Shown here: in pieces, positions 1 through 6,319 of the stretch | How the letters are laid out: each line of letters begins with the position of its first letter | Numbering within the stretch: the stretch's first letter is position 1 | Source: JAFGPJ01 sp964439135 | Lineage (GTDB): Bacteria; Planctomycetota; Phycisphaerae; Sedimentisphaerales; Anaerobacaceae | Direction of reading: 5' to 3' | NCBI GenBank assembly: GCA_964439135.1 | Contig: CAYTNN010000104.1 | Span: 1 to 15,096, forward strand | DNA: 15,096 nt | Translations under genes and position numbers: made by a program | The notes under the pieces: model-generated | Told to the model about the DNA's origin: nothing | The model's database searches: none | The model's input: only the letters and a program-made list of their open reading frames with translations

Positions 1-540
1 TTCGAGAGCGTCGTGAGGGACCCGATTGTTACGCCGGACGACCTGCGAATCGGCCTCGAAATAGAATACGAAAGGCCCGTGCTCATCGACGACGTCAACA
101 CGACTTCAACCGAGGAAGCGGCTCTCTATGAACCGTGGGAGCCGACCGACCAGGATATTCTGGATGTATGCTCGTTAGACGATCCGAACACCGGCGTATT
201 GATTAATATACAATTCTACGCCCACTGGGGATGGGGTTGGGGCGGACCTCCCACTTCGGTCCAGATAGAACGGACTACAATCCAGGGGCTGACCACCGAG
301 CCAATCGTTCTGACCGGCTACTATTCCCAGAGTTTCGGCGGCGGCTCGCATCTTAGTCCGAAGAATTTTCTTTTCGAACCGGCACTGGAACCCGGAATCC
401 CGCAGACGATGCTCGATGAGCTTAAAGACAGAAACGTTAAATATATTTACTATACTACCGGCGGCAGGGAGTCCCGCCCCACCGAATGGGAGGATACGCC
501 GCCAAAGATTATACTATACGGATTCGAAACTGTTTTTTAA
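1..540 (+). CDS. C-terminal part of an unrecognised, probably secreted protein
   Basis: The frame is open from the first base of the window and ends at TAA 538-540, so about 179 residues of a longer protein are visible. A GTG at 13 could serve as a start but has no convincing ribosome site, and the reading frame is already open upstream, so I treat this as a 5'-truncated gene. The visible part is acidic, rich in Pro, Thr and aromatic residues, and has a Trp/Gly-rich stretch (HWGWGWGGPP, about residues 76-85). There is no membrane segment and no PEP-CTERM tail; the C-terminus ends in an amphipathic strand-like GFETVF. I do not recognise a family. The composition is typical of extracytoplasmic beta-rich planctomycete proteins, which is inference. 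It converges on the next gene. Confidence 0.6.
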   Translation, partial: FESVVRDPIVTPDDLRIGLEIEYERPVLIDDVNTTSTEEAALYEPWEPTDQDILDVCSLDDPNTGVLINIQFYAHWGWGWGGPPTSVQIERTTIQGLTTEPIVLTGYYSQSFGGGSHLSPKNFLFEPALEPGIPQTMLDELKDRNVKYIYYTTGGRESRPTEWEDTPPKIILYGFETVF

Positions 541-561
541 GATCGTTTCACAAAAAGACAA

Positions 562-599
562 CCGGGGCCCATACTGAAAGCAAACAGTACAGGCCCCGG
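562..599. terminator. bidirectional hairpin terminator between convergent genes
   Basis: CCGGGGCC at 562-569 pairs with GGCCCCGG at 592-599. Inside it TACTG (572-576) pairs with CAGTA (585-589), separated by a symmetric CA/CA internal loop and closed by an 8-base loop. On the minus strand the stem is followed by a T-rich run (TTGTCTTTTTG), fitting termination of the 640-3195 gene. On the plus strand the tail is a weaker ATTTTAAT. It lies 21 bases after the plus-strand stop and 40 bases after the minus-strand stop. Confidence 0.75.
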
Positions 600-639
600 A
601 TCAATTTTAATCCCGGCGTTATTACCGTTAAAGCAACGT

Positions 640-3195
640 TTATTCGCCGGCAGCTTCTCCCGGCCGGTACAGACGAATGTCATCGAATAACATACGACCC
701 GAACCGCCGGGTATCGTCAGATTACCTTTGGTCCCGAAGCCGATCATGATTTTATCGACGTCCGTCAAATCCACGCCCTGATCGGCAAAGCTCTGCAGAG
801 GAATAACCCACTGTGTCCACACATCGACCGCCGCAATAAGGATATTATCGTGGACAACCACAGCGGGCTGCCCCGTGCTGTTGGAAATTGCCACATACAT
901 CGGCTCAAGAATGTTTGTCAAATCGCCGTAGAACCACAGCGACAATTCCGCTACCGATTCTTCGGTCCAGTCCCGCGGATAACTCAATGCCTTTTCTATC
1001 TCTGAATAATTAGCATAGCCCTGTTTATGGTTGTCATAGAAAAACGGCAAGGAGTACATGCCTCCATGAATAACCGTAGCCTCAAGCGGGAACCACGCTG
1101 TATCATCGCCAACAGCCGAGCCGGTCCCGTTGCCGGCGAAATAAGGTAAAGTATCCGGCGTGCCGTAGCCGAGCCCATCGTGCCATGAGTACCATATCTG
1201 GTTATCACCGGCATCGTAGTCTTCGAAGTCATCAATGACAATGAAATCACCCGTCGAAAAGCTCCAGAGACTGCCAATCCACGGACTATCGGGATTGAGA
1301 GCATTGACTTCGTCGATGCGCCAGTAGTACGCAGTATCCCAGGCGAGTTTGCCGGGCTCATAGCTCTCGGAACCCAGTGCCTGTATGCCCTTGTATTCGG
1401 GTGAATCTTTGGTGGCATTTAAGAGAGCATCTTTATCGGTGCCGAAATATATCTCATGCGAGGCGGCAAAATCTCCCGGATGCCAGGTGAGTACCGGCAT
1501 CATTTTCGCATCCTCAGCACCATTTGCCGGGCGCGGTCTGCCGGCCTTAACGGGCGGCGACAGTGCGGCCTGGGGAATGATCTGCCGGGGCCGAACGCTG
1601 TTTTGCCAGTACAACCGGGCAACCGCAGTGTCTGCGCCTTCGAAGTACTCCATTCTAATGTTGCAGGTTGTGCCACCGATAAGCTCGATTGGTTCGCTCT
1701 CAAGACTGCTTGTGGTGGGATTGTCCCAGTAATCAATGATGAGCTGGTCATCCAGCCACAGTCTGAAACCATTATTGGCACTGATACGGAATATATACGT
1801 GTCCGTCACGTCCACTTCGAGCACGCCGCTCCAGCGGGCCGAGAATTCATCCACATTGATATTCTCCGCCGGAGAATTTACGCCGCGGGTAGTGCCGTTA
1901 CCCCAACTGAAGTCGATTTGTGGATCTATACGAGTCAGTGCCGGCTCACCCGCAAGGCTCGCGTTGTTGAAGAATTCCGCCTTGAGTCCGCCGGTCTGGC
2001 CTGCAACGGTAAAACTCCAAATATCACCCGTATGCGTAACCGCGCCATCGAATTCATCAACACGCCAATAGTAAGTTTTTTCTCGTTCGAGCGCTCCCGG
2101 ATTAAAACTCGTCCCAATTACAACTCCTTTATTAGTATCACCGGTTCCGGCCTCGACATCAGCGAAATTATCCCCGAAGTACATATAGTGCATTTTTGAG
2201 AGGTAACCGGCGGTCCAGCCAAGTTTAGTATCCGGCTGTACGAATTTCACACCATCGGCCGGTTCGGGTTCATAAGCTTTCTTAGGCGGTACCGTGAAGC
2301 TCCAGACAGGGCCTTTCCAGGGACTGCCCGGATCGGCTTGATTTACTTCATCTATCCGCCAATAGTAAGTCGTTCCCGGAACCAGGCCATCCGGGTAAGG
2401 ATAGCCGGGGAAGCCCGCTACGAAAAACGTGTCGGGCTGATTAAATTGGAATGTCCCGCCTGTTCCATCGTTGACATCTTCGAAATTGTCGCCGAGATAA
2501 ACATCATGCGAAACAGCAAAGTCGCCGGGCGAGAAGCCAAGAGTTATCCACGTATCCGCGTGGAAGATGCCGTCCTCCGGTATGGGACCCGTAGCGGCGT
2601 AAACGGGCTGGTGCGGGATATCGGCTCCGAAGTGTACACGATCGATCCAGACCTTTCCATTAAGACTTGCCCCGGACGGTGACCACGAAGGCCCCTTAAT
2701 CATCAGGTATAGATTAAGACTTTCGTTTTCACCTGCGCCTATAGCCGCGCCGGTATGGGTGTAATCAATGACGTAATCTGTTTTCGTCGGTGTCAACTCC
2801 ACGGTCTGGTCCAGAAAAGTCGGGTAAGACGCATTGTTAATATTCCCCTGAAGCAATACAACCAATCCTCTGACTTCCTCGGCTTTAGCGGTAAAACCGA
2901 TAGGATATGTTTTTCCGGGCTCGGCAACCAGGCCTCCCTGGGCAATTCCTATGCTGGTAAGTACCGAGGAGTTGTAAATATCGATTAATGCCGAGTTTTC
3001 TCCGGACAGACCGCCGCCCTGCGAGACTACCACATTGAAACCTTCGGTGGTATTCAGATAGGTATATATGCCCCAGGATGCTAAGCCATCGTCAAATTCA
3101 GCGTTTACGATCTGGTTTTCCTGGCCTAAGACAACCGACCCGCACAATCCAAAGACAAAAATAAAAGAAACCAAACAAATCAATTTGCAATACAT
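640..3195 (-). CDS. secreted multidomain carbohydrate-binding protein with PA14 and Fn3-like modules
   Basis: 851 residues. Residues 1-24 form a Sec signal peptide (hydrophobic core, cleavage near VVLG/QE). Residues about 27-190 resemble a CBM4/9-type carbohydrate-binding jelly roll (NAEFDDGLASWG at the start, KVWIDRVHFG at the end). Residues about 200-302, 305-397 and 552-650 are three Fn3-like modules, each ending in a YYWR(I/V)DE...WSF signature. Residues about 402-545 are a PA14 domain (GLKAEFFNN, FRLWLDDQLIIDYW). Residues 653-845 are a second jelly-roll-like module ending MLFDDIRLYRP, common in planctomycete secreted proteins. No catalytic domain and no PEP-CTERM or membrane anchor is visible. 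The likely role is binding polysaccharide outside the cytoplasmic membrane; the exact ligand cannot be read. AAGGAGGA (3202-3209) lies 6 bases before the ATG. Confidence 0.9.
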   Translation of the reverse strand: MYCKLICLVSFIFVFGLCGSVVLGQENQIVNAEFDDGLASWGIYTYLNTTEGFNVVVSQGGGLSGENSALIDIYNSSVLTSIGIAQGGLVAEPGKTYPIGFTAKAEEVRGLVVLLQGNINNASYPTFLDQTVELTPTKTDYVIDYTHTGAAIGAGENESLNLYLMIKGPSWSPSGASLNGKVWIDRVHFGADIPHQPVYAATGPIPEDGIFHADTWITLGFSPGDFAVSHDVYLGDNFEDVNDGTGGTFQFNQPDTFFVAGFPGYPYPDGLVPGTTYYWRIDEVNQADPGSPWKGPVWSFTVPPKKAYEPEPADGVKFVQPDTKLGWTAGYLSKMHYMYFGDNFADVEAGTGDTNKGVVIGTSFNPGALEREKTYYWRVDEFDGAVTHTGDIWSFTVAGQTGGLKAEFFNNASLAGEPALTRIDPQIDFSWGNGTTRGVNSPAENINVDEFSARWSGVLEVDVTDTYIFRISANNGFRLWLDDQLIIDYWDNPTTSSLESEPIELIGGTTCNIRMEYFEGADTAVARLYWQNSVRPRQIIPQAALSPPVKAGRPRPANGAEDAKMMPVLTWHPGDFAASHEIYFGTDKDALLNATKDSPEYKGIQALGSESYEPGKLAWDTAYYWRIDEVNALNPDSPWIGSLWSFSTGDFIVIDDFEDYDAGDNQIWYSWHDGLGYGTPDTLPYFAGNGTGSAVGDDTAWFPLEATVIHGGMYSLPFFYDNHKQGYANYSEIEKALSYPRDWTEESVAELSLWFYGDLTNILEPMYVAISNSTGQPAVVVHDNILIAAVDVWTQWVIPLQSFADQGVDLTDVDKIMIGFGTKGNLTIPGGSGRMLFDDIRLYRPGEAAGE

Positions 3196-3228
3196 AATAA
3201 GTCCTCCTTAAAAAAAGGTTGGGATAAT

Positions 3229-3256
3229 GGTGCTTTGGCTACACGCTAAAGCAACC
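3229..3256 (-). promoter_or_regulatory. leader hairpin shortly upstream of the PA14 gene ribosome site
   Basis: On the minus strand GGTTGCTTT and AAAGCACC pair (6 bp TGCTTT/AAAGCA, one bulged T, then GG/CC) around an 11-base loop. It lies about 20 bases upstream of the AAGGAGGA ribosome site at 3202-3209. No T-tract follows, so it is not a terminator. Function unknown. Confidence 0.3.
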
Positions 3257-3382
3257 GATGGTAATTCTCGTCTTCACCAATTCTATCTATGTTTGTTTAG
3301 GATAAAATTCAGCAATTCGACGCTACCTCCTTCCTACAAAACCGAAATCAAGCTCAAAGGCAAAGTTCGTGATTTCTAATAA

Positions 3383-3419
3383 GACGAAGCCGGAAAGCCG
3401 AAAATCCACAAGCTTCGCC
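3383..3419 (-). promoter_or_regulatory. hairpin at the predicted transcript start of the PA14 protein gene
   Basis: On the minus strand GGCGAAGC (3419-3412) can pair with GCTTCGTC (3390-3383), 8 pairs with one G-U, around a 21-base loop. It would form the first bases of the transcript from the promoter at 3428-3457. No known riboswitch class is recognised. It may be a leader stabiliser or chance. Confidence 0.3.
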
Positions 3420-3427
3420 TACCTTAG

Positions 3428-3457
3428 TATATACTAAATCCGCTACCCCGCCGTCAA
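3428..3457 (-). promoter_or_regulatory. sigma70-type promoter candidate for the PA14 protein gene, with a 14-bp palindrome over the -10
   Basis: On the minus strand TTGACG (3457-3452) is followed after 18 bases by TATATA (3433-3428). This gives a transcript start near 3421 and a leader of about 225 bases. The -10 lies inside a perfect 14-bp palindrome, TTAGTATATACTAA (3424-3437), which could be an operator. Seen: the motifs. Inferred: their use. Confidence 0.45.
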
Positions 3458-3611
3458 GGGAAATTTCAGGATAATACAACTAACAACTCAAAGATTTCTC
3501 GCGGCAAAAGCCGATGAGGCTATAGAATGTAACTTATCATGACAGTTACGCTGAATGTTCTCATATATGGAACAGTGTTCGTTAAGTTTGAATATTTCGG
3601 ATTTGGATCTG

Positions 3612-3960
3612 TCAGTGCCTTTTTCTCAGCATGAAAACGGCACCCAGACCGAAAAGACAAATCGTGGCCGGTTCCGGAACAACCTCCAACTGCATGTCAA
3701 AGTATGTTTGTTGTCCATGATCTTAATGTGTTAATTGTCCCTCCCTCGGGCACTCTTTCGTAACCGAATGCGGCCTGCCCTTCGATCCAGTCGGCATTTT
3801 CCCAGTCGAAATCGGTATATTCAATGCTTGTTAAGATATAATATATATTGAAATCAAGCACGCAGTAATCCCAGGTGTCTTCCTGTTGAATTAAAGGCAT
3901 ACCGAATACCGGCACAGTGAAAAATACCATAAATACAAGACTGGATAAAAGACTTCTCAT
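3612..3960 (-). pseudogene. PEP-CTERM protein gene broken by an internal deletion
   Basis: An intact ATG at 3960 with GGAGGAA (3967-3973) upstream opens an 87-codon frame that stops at 3697-3699. Residues 1-20 are a signal peptide. Residues about 28-80 (DTWDYCVLDFN, DFDWENADWIEGQAAFGYE) look like the start of a beta-sandwich domain common in planctomycete PEP-CTERM proteins. In the next frame, from 3722 to the TGA at 3612-3614, the sequence reads DHGQQTYFDMQLEVVPEPAT followed by a hydrophobic stretch and RKRH. That is a textbook PEP-CTERM sorting signal: VPEP motif, transmembrane helix, basic end. Both ends are therefore recognisable but out of frame, and from memory of the family the middle of the domain (roughly 100 residues) is missing. 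I infer an internal deletion near 3722-3730, or an assembly error. As it stands the product would be a short secreted fragment without its sorting signal. Confidence 0.75.
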
Positions 3961-4031
3961 TTTTCATTCCTCCAAAGAACCTTCTGTTTGACATTATCAA
4001 TTCACACCGCATACGAGTACTCCCGTGGATA

Positions 4032-4832
4032 TTAGTTCGATCCTGAATCAGAGCATTCCTTGAGTTTCGAATTATCTCTGCTTCCCGGTTTTTTGCTTTC
4101 GATACGTTCGGCATATAAGAAATAAATGCCGGGGCCGAAAGAGATGAGCATAACTGCAAGGCCCGTGGCAATTCCCGTCGCAGTGACAACACCAGCACAA
4201 CAAACGTCCTTGTGCCTGACAATTATATGGCTGGGCACGGCAACAAGCAGCTCAAGTATTGTCCCGCGCAGCAGCCATTTCATCAGCCTGCGAATATAGC
4301 TGCGCGGGTCGGCATTGCGTGCAAAAGACCGGAATATGCAGGACCATACTATCCAGTTGACCAGAAGAAAAATCAGGGCAAGCAAGGGGACTATGCCAGC
4401 GATGGAATCATCTCCAAATATTGCCGCGGCAATCGACCATACAATACCCAGCACTACTATGGCAAATAAGGCCCCTGCCGCTATGGCGGTAAGCCACAGG
4501 CCCCTTTGAGGTTTTGGTCTCTGTTTTACAATCTTGACCGGGATTATCAACAGCAGCACCTGACTTACGATGATAATTGCACAGAATATCCAGAATGGCC
4601 AAATCTCGCTATAAAGTATTAGGATAGAATCGTATACTTCCTCAATATCCGGGACATCCGAATCGCTAAGCCAGAATACCATAAATAGTACGGCAGGTGC
4701 GAAAACAGCCGTCACCCAAAGTGCATAAAGAAGAACGGTTATAACGGGCCATCTTTTTCTTGCAAGCCATGTTACCGCCATCAGAACAATAATAATAGCC
4801 AGGATTGGTGCCCACTTAATCAACATTTCCAT
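4032..4832 (-). CDS. polytopic membrane protein of unknown function with a conserved-looking Cys-Cys pair
   Basis: 266 residues from ATG 4832, chosen because GAGGA (4837-4841) lies 4 bases upstream; a second ATG two codons later is also possible. Hydrophobic segments lie at about 8-24, 30-54, 78-99, 112-138, 146-168 and 213-241, so six or so membrane spans. The stretch 187-241 (LLRGTILELLVAVPSHI, C211-C212, GIATGLAVMLISFGPG) resembles the end of a family of uncharacterised bacterial membrane proteins that I recognise only by pattern. The C-terminal 25 residues are hydrophilic. The frame is open upstream through 49 further codons to the TGA of the neighbouring secreted protein, so a readthrough product would be fused to it. 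Alone it looks like the second gene of a two-gene unit. No enzyme activity can be assigned; a redox role is only suggested by the Cys pair and the neighbour. Confidence 0.75.
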   Translation of the reverse strand: MEMLIKWAPILAIIIVLMAVTWLARKRWPVITVLLYALWVTAVFAPAVLFMVFWLSDSDVPDIEEVYDSILILYSEIWPFWIFCAIIIVSQVLLLIIPVKIVKQRPKPQRGLWLTAIAAGALFAIVVLGIVWSIAAAIFGDDSIAGIVPLLALIFLLVNWIVWSCIFRSFARNADPRSYIRRLMKWLLRGTILELLVAVPSHIIVRHKDVCCAGVVTATGIATGLAVMLISFGPGIYFLYAERIESKKPGSRDNSKLKECSDSGSN

Positions 4833-4836
4833 ACGT

Positions 4837-4841
4837 TCCTC
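4837..4841 (-). promoter_or_regulatory. ribosome binding site for the membrane protein start
   Basis: GAGGA on the minus strand, 4 bases before ATG 4832 and 10 before the next ATG. It argues for an independent start here rather than at the GTG at 4922, which has no such site. Confidence 0.55.
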
Positions 4842-4948
4842 GCGAATAGTTATATTTACAAGAGTGTCGAGATCGTATAATTTATTTTCAACTTTAAAGG
4901 GACTTGCGATTTGTGCCGTCACGGTGAACGGTCCCTTTACATTTTCCG

Positions 4949-4965
4949 GCTCTCGCCACGAGAGC
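4949..4965 (-). promoter_or_regulatory. SECIS-like hairpin 14 bases downstream of an in-frame TGA
   Basis: On the minus strand GCTCTCG-TGG-CGAGAGC forms a perfect 7-bp stem with a three-base loop. It starts 14 bases after the TGA at 4982-4980, and the loop GG begins 22 bases after the TGA. Bacterial SECIS elements are generally described as a stem-loop with a 3-14 base apical loop, a G among its first two bases, about 16-37 bases from the UGA. This hairpin meets all three. No T-tract follows (CCGGAAAATG), so it is not a terminator. Function inferred. Confidence 0.45.
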
Positions 4966-4979
4966 GAACACGAACCGCC

Positions 4980-4982
4980 TCA
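4980..4982 (-). other. in-frame TGA: stop codon or selenocysteine site
   Basis: The TGA sits between FTFKYG and GGSC, so recoding would give Sec-Gly-Gly-Ser-Cys, a U-x-x-x-C pair, where a Cys codon (TGT/TGC) is one base away. The sigma factor gene at 5735-6319 ends normally at TGA, so the code as a whole is not reassigned. Confidence 0.45.
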
Positions 4983-5495
4983 CCCATATTTGAAGGTGAA
5001 CGTCTGTTGATACGAACTATCTTCATTTTCAATCAACAGTTTCGGCGGGTCCGCCCTGGACTGATTTTGGGTAAGCTCAATTTCTTCTCCCAGTTGGCCT
5101 TTGAAGTAGTGCCGGAAGTAGAATTCCGCATCTTCCTTTCTCACTATCAGGGTAGAAATGATCGGCTCACCTATCGGCAGCTTAACCTCCGCATCCTGAG
5201 CTACATCGAAGGTTTTCTTATTGGCGATGTCTTTTGTTTTGAGCTTCCAGACGGCTCCGTTTTTATCGATGCGTTCAAGAGTCCAGCTCTCAACGTAGTA
5301 TCGCCCGGCCGGTAAGCGGGCCGGTTCTTTTGCACCCTCAATAGTGAATTTTTCATCTCTATTGTTGCAGACAACCGCGTTTACATCCTCCTGGATTTTG
5401 ACTGGGCCAGATAATGGTTCAGTATTCTGTCGGGCAGCCACCAGAACAGCCATTGCCAAGACGAAAGTTATTGATAAACCGATACTTCTTTTCAT
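4980..5495 (-). CDS. secreted protein of unknown function; possible selenoprotein N-terminal part
   Basis: 171 residues from ATG 5495 to the TGA at 4980. This ATG is preceded by GAGGA (5502-5506) at 6 bases, while an upstream ATG at 5540 has none and would bury the signal peptide. Residues 1-21 are a signal peptide (KR, hydrophobic core, AA). The mature part (about 22-171) is beta-rich: PARLPAGRYYVESWTLERIDKNG near 58-80, a strand-rich middle, and SYQQTFTFKYG at the end. C43 is the only Cys of the mature part. The chain seems to end in the middle of a structural element, and the same frame continues after the TGA with GGSC. Read through, the product would be about 487 residues: secreted domain, Sec172/Cys176, then the membrane domain of the next gene. 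I do not recognise a named family. It is either a normal 171-residue secreted protein, a nonsense-truncated gene, or a recoded selenoprotein. Confidence 0.7.
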   Translation of the reverse strand: MKRSIGLSITFVLAMAVLVAARQNTEPLSGPVKIQEDVNAVVCNNRDEKFTIEGAKEPARLPAGRYYVESWTLERIDKNGAVWKLKTKDIANKKTFDVAQDAEVKLPIGEPIISTLIVRKEDAEFYFRHYFKGQLGEEIELTQNQSRADPPKLLIENEDSSYQQTFTFKYG

Positions 5496-5671
5496 TTGAA
5501 ATCCTCTGATATAACGCATAATCGAAACCATATTGCTCATCTATTGCCTGCTTAACAGATGTTTCGGATATCTTCCGGAGAACCGCAAACGCATAACTAT
5601 CAGGACTATTTAGTATTGAGAGTCTGCAGATGGAATCTTTCTGACAAAATGTGATTTTTACAGAAATATGA

Positions 5672-5700
5672 TTGCATGACTTCATTCATCAGACTATGCT
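5672..5700 (+). promoter_or_regulatory. weak promoter candidate for the sigma factor/kinase pair
   Basis: TTGCAT (5672-5677), 17-base spacer, TATGCT (5695-5700). The -35 is poor. A start near 5707 would leave a very short leader holding a small TGCCG/CGGCA hairpin (5704-5721) right next to the ribosome site. ECF genes are often autoregulated through other motifs, so this is tentative. Confidence 0.25.
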
Positions 5701-5722
5701 CTTTGCCGGGAATAAACGGCAT

Positions 5723-5727
5723 AGGAG
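5723..5727 (+). promoter_or_regulatory. ribosome binding site deciding a GTG start
   Basis: AGGAG, 7 bases before GTG 5735. The in-frame ATG at 5672 lacks such a site and would add 21 residues foreign to sigma factors. Confidence 0.7.
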
Positions 5728-5734
5728 TTCGAAA

Positions 5735-6319
5735 GTGACTCAATGGGTAACTACTACGCAGCTTCTGGATGAACTCAAGACAGCGCACGATGAATCGGCA
5801 TGGACTGAATTCTGCAGTCACTTCCAGCCTGTCATAATCCGATTTGCCAGGAAACTCGGTCTGTCGAGTGTTGAGGCGGAAGATGCCGCCCAGGAGACAA
5901 TGGCAACATTTTTCAAGGCTTTCAGAGCTGGTAAGTACGATCCCGGTAAAGGGCGGCTGAGCAATTGGCTTTTCGGGATAGCCAAACGGGTAATACTCAA
6001 CTTGAGGGGTCGGCAACCATTAGAGCAACTAATTGCGGACAAGGCAACCGGTACATCGTTTTGGGACATGGTGCAGGACGACCGGACCCTCGGCCGGACC
6101 TGGGAGTTGGAATGGCAGCAAATGGTCATGAAAAGGTGCCTGGAGCAGGTTCGCCGGGAATTTGATGCGAAAGTATTCGGAGCCTTCAGGCATTATGCTA
6201 TAGATCAATTTACTGTTAAGGAAGTCTGCCAGAGGTTTGATATGTCCCCAAATGCGGTGTACATAGCCAAGAGTCGCGTTCTGTCTCGATTACGGGAATT
6301 AAGGCAACGGTTTGAATGA
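5735..6319 (+). CDS. ECF-type RNA polymerase sigma factor
   Basis: 194 residues from GTG 5735. Residues about 28-95 form sigma region 2: FQPVIIRFARKLGL, then AEDAAQETMATFFKAF (region 2.2-like) and GRLSNWLFGIAKRVILNLRGR (region 2.3/2.4-like). Residues about 130-190 form region 4 with the helix-turn-helix FTVKEVCQRFDMSPNAVYIAKSR followed by a basic tail. The length is normal for an ECF sigma factor, with no extra C-terminal domain. It directs RNA polymerase to a specific promoter set not visible here. The stop overlaps the ATG of the kinase gene by 4 bases (ATGA), so the two are translationally coupled. The partner's N-terminal zinc finger is the likely anti-sigma device. Sigma factors of this type next to Ser/Thr kinases are a known planctomycete arrangement. 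Confidence 0.93.
   Translation: MTQWVTTTQLLDELKTAHDESAWTEFCSHFQPVIIRFARKLGLSSVEAEDAAQETMATFFKAFRAGKYDPGKGRLSNWLFGIAKRVILNLRGRQPLEQLIADKATGTSFWDMVQDDRTLGRTWELEWQQMVMKRCLEQVRREFDAKVFGAFRHYAIDQFTVKEVCQRFDMSPNAVYIAKSRVLSRLRELRQRFE

Larger units (their letters stand above)
3196..3611. other. 416-base non-coding stretch: leader and promoter of the PA14 gene
   Basis: No gene is supported here. From right to left it holds the end of the decayed PEP-CTERM locus, a small CGGC-TTTT-GCCG hairpin (3502-3513) without a T-tract, the promoter candidate with its palindrome, and two leader hairpins on the minus strand. The rest is AT-rich with no recognisable RNA. Confidence 0.6.
4833..4979 (-). other. 49-codon open extension between the TGA and the membrane protein start
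   Basis: Translated in the frame of both neighbouring genes, this stretch has no stop. It reads as plausible protein: GGSCSLSWREPENVKGPF, then TAQIASPFKVENKLYDLD. It looks like the natural end of the secreted domain (Trp, Pro and a GPF turn, then beta-strand-like sequence) more than like untranslated leader. It can be explained as coding sequence reached by UGA readthrough, as the former C-terminus of a gene with a nonsense mutation, or as a leader that is open by chance. Confidence 0.5.

Noticed and set aside
1456..2199. 247-codon plus-strand open frame
   Set aside because: It is antisense to the PA14 region of the 851-residue protein, with no ribosome site and no protein-like pattern.
3694..3702. 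CTT-TGA-C at the end of the 87-codon frame of the PEP-CTERM locus, identical to the prfB +1 frameshift site and leading into the PEP-CTERM frame
   Set aside because: The prfB stimulator (AGGGGG just upstream) is missing, and the PEP-CTERM frame is already family-like (DHGQQTYFDM) upstream of this site, so the frames part before it. Internal deletion explains both facts.
4032..4922. GTG at 4922 as the start of the membrane protein
   Set aside because: It has no ribosome site and adds 30 residues that look like the tail of the neighbouring secreted domain; ATG 4832 has GAGGA at 4 bases.
4980..4982. Genome-wide reassignment of TGA to an amino acid
   Set aside because: The sigma factor gene ends naturally at TGA with normal length for its family, and the PEP-CTERM tail also ends at TGA right after its basic RKRH end.
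5672..6319. ATG 5672 as the sigma factor start
   Set aside because: It lacks a ribosome site and adds 21 residues before the normal ECF N-terminus; GTG 5735 has AGGAG at 7 bases.
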